Assembly (NCBI GenBank): GCA_002304445.1
Contig: NEVA01000021.1
Span: 1 to 55,641 of the forward strand
Length of the DNA: 55,641 nucleotides
Reading direction: 5' to 3'
DNA from: Opitutia bacterium Tous-C4FEB
Lineage (GTDB): Bacteria > Verrucomicrobiota > Verrucomicrobiia > Opitutales > Opitutaceae
Below the pieces are notes generated by a model. That model made no database searches and was not told where the DNA came from. It worked only from the letters and a program-made list of their open reading frames with translations. Shown piece after piece: positions 29,409 through 35,983 of the stretch. The position numbers and the translations under genes are program-made. The stretch's first letter is position 1, and every line of letters begins with the position of its first letter.

Positions 29409-29792
29409 TTACTTGAGTTCGACTTTGGCGCCAGCGGCCTCGAGTTTCTTCTTGATCTCTTCGGCGTCTGCCTTGTTGGCGCCCTCTTTGACGGGCTTCG
29501 GAGCGGCCTCTACAAGATCCTTGGCTTCCTTCAGGCCCAAACCGGTAATCACACGGACCTCCTTAATGACGCCAATCTTGTTTGCGCCAGCCTCAACGAG
29601 GATCACGTTAAATTCAGTTTTCTCCTCGGCAGGTGCCGCGGCGGCGGCACCGGCGGCAGGTCCAGCGGCGGCGACGGCAGCGGCGGCGGAGACGCCCCAC
29701 TTTCCTTCAAGGTCTTTGACGAGGGTTGCGAGGTCGAGCACAGTTTGTGCGGACAGCCACTCGATTACTTGGTCTTTGGTGATATTGCTCAT
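29409..29792 (-). CDS. rplL: Ribosomal protein bL12 (L7/L12)
   Basis: The 127-residue protein has the usual three parts: an N-terminal dimerisation domain ([20 protein letters not shown]), an alanine-rich hinge ([16 protein letters not shown], about residues 35-52), and a C-terminal domain with [20 protein letters not shown] and [20 protein letters not shown] that recruits GTPase factors. It follows rplJ as usual, after a gap of 132 nt that holds a small UUCG-type hairpin (29845-29856). No strong ribosome site is visible. Confidence 0.98.
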   Translation of the reverse strand: MSNITKDQVIEWLSAQTVLDLATLVKDLEGKWGVSAAAAVAAAGPAAGAAAAAPAEEKTEFNVILVEAGANKIGVIKEVRVITGLGLKEAKDLVEAAPKPVKEGANKADAEEIKKKLEAAGAKVELK

Positions 29793-29924
29793 GTTTGTAT
29801 TTTCTGGGGATTACTAGCGGTTTCTAAAAGTGAAACACGTTTAAGAGACGAATCTCCTAGCTCACCCCAAAGGATGTAGTTAAAAACCTATGGCACTACC
29901 ATAAAGAGCAGCGCCGCAGGAAAG

Positions 29925-30413
29925 TTATGCTGCCGGTTGCTCCTTCTTGACTTTCGCATCCAACACGCGGACGAAAGCTCCTGCGTTGCTGATGAGAAGA
30001 CTGAGAAATTGGGAACGAAGAGCTTCGAAAGACGGGAGGTCCGCCATTTTCGCCAAATCAGCCGCACTCACCAACTTCTTGTTGAGCACGCCGATCTTCA
30101 CTTCGAGCTTCTGCTTGTCTTCGAAGAACTTCTTGAGGACCTTAGCCACACCCGCCGGGTTCTTCCCGCCGACAATAACGGCGGTCGGACCGGTCAAAGC
30201 CGTTTCGATCTCAGGGAGACCCAGTGCTTTGGCCGCAACGCGGAGTGAACTGTTCTTTACGACGTGAAACTCTGCCTTCTCCGCGTTAAGCTTGGAACGA
30301 AGGTCCGCCACATCGCTAACGGTTACCTTGGTGAAATTGGCCAAGATGACATATTCGGATTTCTTGAGATGCGTCTCAACTTCGGCGATCAGATAATTTT
30401 TTTCGGGTCTCAT
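29925..30413 (-). CDS. rplJ: Ribosomal protein uL10
   Basis: The 162-residue protein begins MRPEKNYLIAEVETHLKKSE and contains the L10 core (ILANFTKVTVSDVADLRSKL, TGPTAVIVGG). Its C-terminal helix carries the L12 dimers in the ribosomal stalk. A GGAG ribosome site lies 9 nt before the ATG. Only 14 nt separate it from rplA, so any L10-binding autoregulatory leader would have to overlap the end of rplA. Confidence 0.98.
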   Translation of the reverse strand: MRPEKNYLIAEVETHLKKSEYVILANFTKVTVSDVADLRSKLNAEKAEFHVVKNSSLRVAAKALGLPEIETALTGPTAVIVGGKNPAGVAKVLKKFFEDKQKLEVKIGVLNKKLVSAADLAKMADLPSFEALRSQFLSLLISNAGAFVRVLDAKVKKEQPAA

Positions 30414-30427
30414 GGGTCAGGCTCCGT

Positions 30428-31123
30428 TTAGTATTTGCTGAACTCGCTTGAGGCGACGCGAACGCCGGGGCTCATGCTGGAGGACAAGGTTATAGATTTG
30501 ATAAAGACGCCGCCCTTGAATGAAGCGGGTTTTGCCTTGCCAACGGCATCAATCACGACCGACGCATTCTCCAGGATTTGCGCGGAGGTAAACGAACACT
30601 TACCCACACCCACTCCGATGATAGCAGCCTTATCCATCTTGAACTCAACCCGACCGGCCTTCACGGCCTTGATTCCGGCAACGATATCGTCGGTTACCGT
30701 TCCGCTCTTCGGATTTGGCATTAAACCCTTTGGACCTAGCACACGGGCCAGAGTGCGAACCTGTTTCATTGCCTCAGTCGTGGCGATAGCGACATCGAAT
30801 TCTAGCCAACCTTCGTTAATTTTCTGCATGATATCCGCCAGTCCCGCGGTGTCGGCTCCGGCGGCCAAAGCAGCTGCTGGATTATCTGTAAATACCACGA
30901 TTCTAACTTTCTTGCCCGAGCCGTTGGGCAACGGGGTGGTTCCGCGAACGTTTTGATCTCCAGAGGCGCCGTCTACGCCAAGCTTGAAAGAGAGTTCAAC
31001 GGTCTCATCGAACTTTGCTTTTGGGAATTTACCCAAAATCGATACGGCCTCTGCGAGGGAGTATTCCTTAGATAAATCAGCGACTTTTTGGGCGCTACGA
31101 TAACGTTTGCTTTGTTTCTTCAT
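30428..31123 (-). CDS. rplA: Ribosomal protein uL1
   Basis: The 231-residue protein has the L1 signatures: an N-terminal basic MKKQSKRYRS, DETVELSFKLGVD, and the central PKGLMPNPKSGTVTDDI that contacts 23S rRNA. L1 often represses its own operon by binding a leader upstream of rplK. The start is backed by an AAGGAG site 6 nt upstream. It lies 68 nt downstream of rplK. Confidence 0.98.
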   Translation of the reverse strand: MKKQSKRYRSAQKVADLSKEYSLAEAVSILGKFPKAKFDETVELSFKLGVDGASGDQNVRGTTPLPNGSGKKVRIVVFTDNPAAALAAGADTAGLADIMQKINEGWLEFDVAIATTEAMKQVRTLARVLGPKGLMPNPKSGTVTDDIVAGIKAVKAGRVEFKMDKAAIIGVGVGKCSFTSAQILENASVVIDAVGKAKPASFKGGVFIKSITLSSSMSPGVRVASSEFSKY

Positions 31124-31191
31124 GGTGACTCCTTGCGGTGCAAGTGTTCCGAGTGGAACTCCCGCGGTGAGTTGTTGTGTTGGAGGAAAAG

Positions 31192-31617
31192 TTAACCGAC
31201 GACTTCGATGCCCATATTTCTGGCGGTACCCGCGATGATCCGAATGCCTGCCTCATCGTCTTTTGCATTCAAGTCCTTCGCCTTGAGTTTATAAATCTCG
31301 AGCAGTTGCTTCTTGGACACCTTACCGACCTTGTCTTGGTTAGGTCGCGCAGAGCCGCTCGCAATGTTTGCGGCTTTTTTGAGAAGCACAGACGCCGGGG
31401 GCGACTTGAGGATAAATGTGAAACTCTTGTCCGAATAAACCGTAATTACTACGGGAAGGATCATTCCGTTTTGATCCTTGGTTCGGGCGTTGAAGTCCTT
31501 ACAAAACGCCATGATGTTGACGCCTTGGGCACCGAGAGCTGGACCCACCGGAGGAGCAGGATTTGCAGCACCGGCAGGAAGTTGGAGGCGGATATAACCT
31601 TGAATTTTCTTAGCCAT
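31192..31617 (-). CDS. rplK: Ribosomal protein uL11
   Basis: The 141-residue protein starts [20 protein letters not shown] and keeps [22 protein letters not shown], the proline-rich helix of the thiostrepton-binding domain, and [10 protein letters not shown] at the C-terminus. It binds the GTPase-associated centre of 23S rRNA. It follows nusG by 63 nt; no Shine-Dalgarno sequence is seen before its ATG. Confidence 0.98.
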   Translation of the reverse strand: MAKKIQGYIRLQLPAGAANPAPPVGPALGAQGVNIMAFCKDFNARTKDQNGMILPVVITVYSDKSFTFILKSPPASVLLKKAANIASGSARPNQDKVGKVSKKQLLEIYKLKAKDLNAKDDEAGIRIIAGTARNMGIEVVG

Positions 31618-31680
31618 TTTAAAATAGAGTTAGATCGGGGGCGTTGACAGAGGTCGCGTGGTAAAGAGAGAGAGATGGGT

Positions 31681-32259
31681 CTATTCGGTGTTTCGTTGGA
31701 CCTGCCAATACTCCAACTCAACCGGAGTAAAGCGCCCGAAGATGGAAACAGATACCTTCAGCTTGCCACGCTCAGGATCGATCTCGTCGATTCTGCCTGT
31801 CAGACTAGTAAAGGCACCGTCAGTAATCTTAACTTCCTCGCCAACAGTATACTGAATCTTCGGGACTTCCTTTCCGTTAGCGGCTTCGATTCGTGACCGA
31901 ATCTCAACAATTTCCGAGGGCTGTAACGCCGCTGGTCGTTCACCGCCAACAAAACCAATTACTCCAGCCACTTCCTTTACGAAATACCAAGGTTTATTGA
32001 TGACCTTCTTATCCTCTCCATAAAGCCACATCTGGATAAAGACATAGCCTGGATAGAGCTTGCGGACCTTGGTTGATTTTTTGCCATTCTTTACCTCAGA
32101 CACCACTTCAGTGGGCAACAAGACTTCGAAAATGTGATCTTCAAGCTCTTCTGCTTTCTTGAATTTCTCGATGTAGGCTTTAACCTTGTTCTCTTGACCC
32201 GAAAGCGTATGCAACGCAAACCATTGAGCCGTAGAAGGAATCGGAGGAGTGGCAGACAT
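31681..32259 (-). CDS. nusG: Transcription termination/antitermination factor NusG
   Basis: The 192-residue protein has an NGN domain (WFALHTLSGQENKVKAYIEK, then KVRKLYPGYVFIQMWL) and a C-terminal KOW domain (YTVGEEVKITDGAFTSLTGR), the normal NusG layout. It couples RNA polymerase with Rho or the ribosome. The gene begins 11 nt after secE, with no visible ribosome site, so translation is probably coupled. Confidence 0.97.
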   Translation of the reverse strand: MSATPPIPSTAQWFALHTLSGQENKVKAYIEKFKKAEELEDHIFEVLLPTEVVSEVKNGKKSTKVRKLYPGYVFIQMWLYGEDKKVINKPWYFVKEVAGVIGFVGGERPAALQPSEIVEIRSRIEAANGKEVPKIQYTVGEEVKITDGAFTSLTGRIDEIDPERGKLKVSVSIFGRFTPVELEYWQVQRNTE

Positions 32260-32270
32260 GGTTGTTTGGA

Positions 32271-32474
32271 TTAGCTAACCCAAGACGTGAGCAGGTCGAC
32301 AACATTGAGAAGAGCGAAGTCGCTGATGCTAGTGAAAACACCGAGCAATACGCCAGCGAGCACCACAACAATTGTTGAATCTCGTAGCTCCGTGCGCGTC
32401 GGCCAAGAAGCTTTTTGGAGCTCGCCAACCATTTCACCGATAAAGATGCGAGTGCTGCGAAACGGATTTTTCAT
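32271..32474 (-). CDS. secE: Preprotein translocase subunit SecE
   Basis: The 67-residue protein has the SecE pattern: an amphipathic helix (GEMVGELQKASWPTRTELRD) and one membrane helix (STIVVVLAGVLLGVFTSISD). The W-P-T/S motif is the family hallmark. The ATG at 32474 lies only 11 nt after the encoded CCA end of tRNA-Trp, so the mRNA is released by tRNA processing with a very short leader. A longer frame runs through the tRNA and is not real. Confidence 0.95.
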   Translation of the reverse strand: MKNPFRSTRIFIGEMVGELQKASWPTRTELRDSTIVVVLAGVLLGVFTSISDFALLNVVDLLTSWVS

Positions 32475-32485
32475 GGACTTAAATT

Positions 32486-32561
32486 TGGCAGGCGCGGAGG
32501 GAATCGAACCCCCAACCAACGGTTTTGGAGACCGCTACTCTACCAATTGAGCTACACGCCT
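32486..32561 (-). tRNA. tRNA-Trp (CCA anticodon)
   Basis: The minus strand folds into a cloverleaf: acceptor AGGCGTG paired with CGCGCCT (one G-T pair), D-arm GCTCAATTGGTAGAGT, anticodon loop CTCCAAA with anticodon CCA, and T-arm GGGGGTTCGATTCCC. The discriminator is G and CCA is encoded. It lies between tuf and secE, as I recall it in Chlamydia, and would be excised from the tuf-secE transcript. Confidence 0.97.
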
Positions 32562-32588
32562 GTGGGATGGGCTTTCTTAGACGACGCA

Positions 32589-32615
32589 GCCGAGGCCCCA
32601 TTGCGAGACCTCGGC
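32589..32615 (-). terminator. Hairpin between tuf and tRNA-Trp
   Basis: GCCGAGG and CCTCGGC form a 7-bp stem around a 13-nt loop, about 29 nt after the tuf stop. No T-run follows on the minus strand, so it is more likely an RNA-processing or 3'-end-stabilising stem than a full terminator. Confidence 0.45.
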
Positions 32616-32643
32616 AGAGTCGAGTTTAAGGTTTTGATCGAAC

Positions 32644-33834
32644 TTATTCGATAATTTCCGTGACGCGACCTGCACCAATCGTGCGACCACCTTCACGGAT
32701 AGCAAATTTCTGGGTCGTCTCCATCGCGATTGGAACGATGAGATCGATCTCGACCGCAATGTTATCGCCCGGCATGATCATTTCAACGCCTTTGGGAAGA
32801 TTCACAATGCCCGTAACATCCGTCGTCCGAAAATAGAACTGAGGCCGGTATCCATTGAAGAATGGCGTATGCCGACCGCCTTCGTCTTTTGAGAGGACAT
32901 AAATTTCGGCTTTTGCCTTTTTGTGCGGTTTGATCGACTTGGGCGCCGCGATGACTTGGCCGCGCTCAATACCGTCCTTTTCAATGCCTCGGAGAAGCAT
33001 ACCAACATTATCTCCGGCCTGACCTGAATCGAGGAGCTTACGGAACATTTCGATACCCGTGATTACGGTGGTTACCGTGTCTTTGAGACCAACAATCTCA
33101 ACGGTTTCGTTGATTTTGCAGGACCCACGCTCGATTCGACCGGTAGCAACCGTCCCGCGGCCAGTGATTGAGAAAACATCCTCAACCGACATCAAGAATG
33201 GCTTATCATTTTCACGAATCGGCTCTGGGATATCTTTATCGATCGCGTCCATGAGGGCGGTGATTGCCGCATTGCCCTCTGGCTTATTGTCGAGCGCCGC
33301 CGTAGCGGAACCGCGTACGATGGTCGCGTTGTCACCGTCAAATTGATATTTGGTGAGCAACTCACGAATCTCCATCTCAACAAGATCGAGAAGCTCCTTG
33401 TCATCAATTAGATCAACTTTGTTGAGCCAGACTACAATCTTCGGAACGCCTACTTGGCGCGCGAGCAAAATATGTTCACGGGTTTGAGGCATTGGACCGT
33501 CCGCTGCAGAAACAACCAAAATAGCACCGTCCATTTGCGCGGCGCCGGTGATCATATTCTTGACGAAATCCGCGTGGCCGGGGCAATCGACGTGGGCGTA
33601 GTGGCGTTTTTCGGTTTGATACTCAACGTGCGCAACAGAGATCGTAACGATCTTGGAGGCGTCACGCACAGTTCCACCCTTTGCAATGTCCGCGTACGTC
33701 TTCACTTCCGCGAGACCTTTCCGGGCTTGAACAGCCAGAATTGCGGTCGTCGTCGTTGTCTTTCCATGATCGACGTGTCCGATCGTGCCGACGTTTACGT
33801 GCGGTTTGGTGCGTTCGAAGTTACTTTTAGCCAT
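32644..33834 (-). CDS. tuf: Elongation factor Tu
   Basis: The 396-residue protein is complete EF-Tu, which delivers aminoacyl-tRNA to the ribosome. GTP-binding motifs are intact: GHVDHGKTT (G1), [13 protein letters not shown] (G3) and WLNKVDL (G4). Domain 2/3 signatures include [19 protein letters not shown] and the C-terminal [16 protein letters not shown]. The gene lies between two tRNA genes. The base composition here is visibly lower in GC than in the flanking surface-protein genes, as often seen for highly expressed genes. Confidence 0.99.
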   Translation of the reverse strand: MAKSNFERTKPHVNVGTIGHVDHGKTTTTTAILAVQARKGLAEVKTYADIAKGGTVRDASKIVTISVAHVEYQTEKRHYAHVDCPGHADFVKNMITGAAQMDGAILVVSAADGPMPQTREHILLARQVGVPKIVVWLNKVDLIDDKELLDLVEMEIRELLTKYQFDGDNATIVRGSATAALDNKPEGNAAITALMDAIDKDIPEPIRENDKPFLMSVEDVFSITGRGTVATGRIERGSCKINETVEIVGLKDTVTTVITGIEMFRKLLDSGQAGDNVGMLLRGIEKDGIERGQVIAAPKSIKPHKKAKAEIYVLSKDEGGRHTPFFNGYRPQFYFRTTDVTGIVNLPKGVEMIMPGDNIAVEIDLIVPIAMETTQKFAIREGGRTIGAGRVTEIIE

Positions 33835-33915
33835 GGGATACGGGTGTTTTGATTTGGATTAAATGTTACTTCTGATTTATCGTCGCAGAAGTTGATCCGA
33901 CGTTGTTTTATGACA

Positions 33916-33991
33916 TGGAGCCCAGAACCGGAGTCGAACCGGCGACCTCGTCCTTACCAAGAACGTGCTCTACCAACTGAGCTATCTGGGC
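33916..33991 (-). tRNA. tRNA-Thr (GGT anticodon)
   Basis: The minus strand gives acceptor GCCCAGA with TCTGGGC, D-arm AGCTCAGTTGGTAGAGC, anticodon loop TTGGTAA with anticodon GGT, T-arm CCGGTTCGACTCCGG, discriminator T and an encoded CCA. It opens the tuf-rpoC gene array. A TTGACG box at 34054-34059 on the same strand may be its -35 element, but the -10 region 17 nt further is poor, so the promoter is only suggested. Confidence 0.97.
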
Positions 33992-34086
33992 AGACTAAGC
34001 CACCGTGCCAAAAAACGAAAATGAGGGGTGAACCTGCTTTGAGCATTTTGCGTCGTCAACAGCAAACTTGCCGTTTTTAGAAGAAA

Positions 34087-34788
34087 CTAAGGGCCTACGA
34101 CGATTCGATAAACTCCGGGTGACAGTTTCCCTCCGAATCTGAGCACTTTGACCAGGAGGTCGGCAAAATAAAGATCAACCTCATCCAGTCCTGATCGAGT
34201 AATCAAAACGGGAGGACCGACAAGTCCTGCAGCCGAAACAACCGCCATCAATTCTATCGGAGACCAGTTGATTGCTGCTGACGGCATATCGAGCGTCAGA
34301 GCTTCCCGAATGACGGCAATTCCGTCTTTTGCCGAATAGACCTCCAGGTATCCCACTTCTCTGCGCGTCAACTGCAGACTTTGCGGTTTTTGACCAAAAG
34401 AGAGAAACGCAGAATTTGGCCCTTCTGCAGTGAGAATCGCATCACCGAAACCTTCTTGGTCGGAGCGTAAAACGCCATAGCTATGGTCTCCCTCGTTATA
34501 AGCAAAGGCTGACGGGAAATCAGCAAACACTCCCCCGGTTGCCGGGAGCGAAACATCTTTAATTGAGGTGTTCCATGCTGTGGGCAAAAACAAAGGGGTT
34601 TTATCAAGTAAAGCCGCTTCATCGGCCACGACGCGTTGAACGACCAACGCTTCGTGGCCCAAACTTCCCGCAGCCTGGTCCGACGAGGCCGAAGGCACTT
34701 TGAACCAAAAGAGCAGCCCAAATCCGATGATGGTCGCGCCAAAGCCCGCTGCCAACCAGCGCAGTTTCTCACCCGCTTTATTCTTCAC
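34087..34788 (-). CDS. TonB-like partner of ExbBD, verrucomicrobial type
   Basis: The 233-residue protein has one N-terminal membrane helix (GFGATIIGFGLLFWFKV) and a periplasmic part. It lacks the Pro-Glu/Pro-Lys spacer of classical TonB. The C-terminal segment EVDLYFADLLVKVLRFGGKL-SPGVYRIVVGP is reminiscent of the final TonB repeat, which contacts receptors. The GTG at 34788 is chosen because its GTGA overlaps the exbD stop and a GGAG lies upstream; an ATG at 34830 would overlap exbD by 46 nt. As the third gene after exbB and exbD, the energy-transducer role is inferred from position. Confidence 0.6.
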   Translation of the reverse strand: MKNKAGEKLRWLAAGFGATIIGFGLLFWFKVPSASSDQAAGSLGHEALVVQRVVADEAALLDKTPLFLPTAWNTSIKDVSLPATGGVFADFPSAFAYNEGDHSYGVLRSDQEGFGDAILTAEGPNSAFLSFGQKPQSLQLTRREVGYLEVYSAKDGIAVIREALTLDMPSAAINWSPIELMAVVSAAGLVGPPVLITRSGLDEVDLYFADLLVKVLRFGGKLSPGVYRIVVGP

Positions 34789-35231
34789 TTTGGGCCCGCT
34801 CCGGGGGCTGTTGGATCCAAGGCTCCCCAAATAACGGAAAATCCTGCGTCTTGCGCCAAACTGAAAATTTCAGCCAGTTCATCGCTTGGCACGCCTGCAC
34901 TCGCCAAAATCAACAGCGAGGGCTTGGGCGTTTTGGATTTCTCGCGACGCAGCCATTCCATTAGCTGCCTTTTCGTTACCAATCCATCATCAGCAAGGAT
35001 TTGGCCCGAACGCTGAACTGTAATTTGGTGGGTGGTTGTTCGCGCACCTTTGGAAGCTCCCTGTACGCTGGGAACCAAAAAATCCACGCCCAATCCGGGC
35101 GCCAAAACAAAACGCGAGCCAAACATGAGGAAGAACACCGCCAACAATCCGACATTTACATAGAACATCGCGTCGAGACGGGTGGGTTCTCCCCTAAGAT
35201 GCCCCAAAAGATTCAGCGGCCGCGTTATCAT
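34785..35231 (-). CDS. exbD: ExbD/TolR-family biopolymer transport protein
   Basis: The 148-residue protein starts MITRPLNLLGHLRGEPTRLD and has one membrane helix (DAMFYVNVGLLAVFFLMFGS) in which the conserved aspartate D20 (R-L-D-A-M-F) sits at the start, the proton-path residue of ExbD. The periplasmic domain follows (TTHQITVQRSGQILADDGLV). The start overlaps exbB by ATGA and the stop overlaps the next gene by GTGA, so the three are translationally coupled. Confidence 0.9.
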   Translation of the reverse strand: MITRPLNLLGHLRGEPTRLDAMFYVNVGLLAVFFLMFGSRFVLAPGLGVDFLVPSVQGASKGARTTTHQITVQRSGQILADDGLVTKRQLMEWLRREKSKTPKPSLLILASAGVPSDELAEIFSLAQDAGFSVIWGALDPTAPGAGPK

Positions 35232-35917
35232 TCTGGCCTCTTTGAGTTTGGTCCTTCCCGATTTGCGGCCTCTACGGCTTCGCTCACTACCGGTTTGAGG
35301 CCGCGATAGTCATTTTGCAAATACCGCATAATCTCGTTTCCGGACCATTCGACATCGCGCACAATTGATCGCACCCGACCGTTTAAAAAATGGTGCGCCA
35401 CATGGACGGGAATCACCAAGATCAAACTGCCGGCAGTGCACAGGAGAGCCTGCCACATCCCAGTCGCCAAGGCACTTGCACTCATGTAATCTCGTTCAAA
35501 CGCCAAGAATGTGGTCGCCATTCCCAAAACCGTCCCCAAGAGGCCAACCAGAGGCGCAACTTGGGCAATCGTCGCGATACTTCCAAGTCTTCGCTCAAGC
35601 GCCGGCAGTTCAACAATCGCAGCTTCCTGAACGTGAAAACGCATGGTTTCCGCGTTCGCATCGACGTGAAGCAGCGCAGCTTTGACCACGGCCGCCACCG
35701 GCCCGGGCGTCTCTTCACAAAGGGTCAAAGCCTCCACCAAACGCCGCTTAGCGAGACTGTTCTTTATTCCGTCCAAGAATGTCGTCGCCCGGATTTGGCC
35801 CCGATGGAGAAACAGCAACCGTTCAAAGACCAGCAAGAGCGCCAATATTCCTAGGGCCAAGAGCACCCACATCATCGGCCCACCTTTGGCAAAAAGAGTT
35901 AGATTGTAAGCAGACAT
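35228..35917 (-). CDS. exbB: ExbB/TolQ/MotA-family proton channel
   Basis: The 229-residue protein has three membrane helices. The first is MMWVLLALGILALLLVFERL; the conserved channel motif is IATIAQVAPLVGLLGTVLGM around residues 126-145; the third is ALLCTAGSLILVIPVHVAHH. The ATG at 35917 leads straight into a short periplasmic stretch and the first helix; an in-frame ATG 27 nt upstream is possible. The complex with ExbD uses proton flow to energise TonB-dependent import. Confidence 0.92.
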   Translation of the reverse strand: MSAYNLTLFAKGGPMMWVLLALGILALLLVFERLLFLHRGQIRATTFLDGIKNSLAKRRLVEALTLCEETPGPVAAVVKAALLHVDANAETMRFHVQEAAIVELPALERRLGSIATIAQVAPLVGLLGTVLGMATTFLAFERDYMSASALATGMWQALLCTAGSLILVIPVHVAHHFLNGRVRSIVRDVEWSGNEIMRYLQNDYRGLKPVVSEAVEAANREGPNSKRPE

Positions 35918-35983
35918 CGCGAAAAGCCGCACACTACACGTCATTCTCGACGCCGCGTAAACGCGAAAGGTTCATCGCCCGCT

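Noticed and set aside
32475-32519. N-terminal extension of SecE
   Set aside because: It would be encoded by the tRNA-Trp gene; the ATG at 32474 gives a normal SecE.
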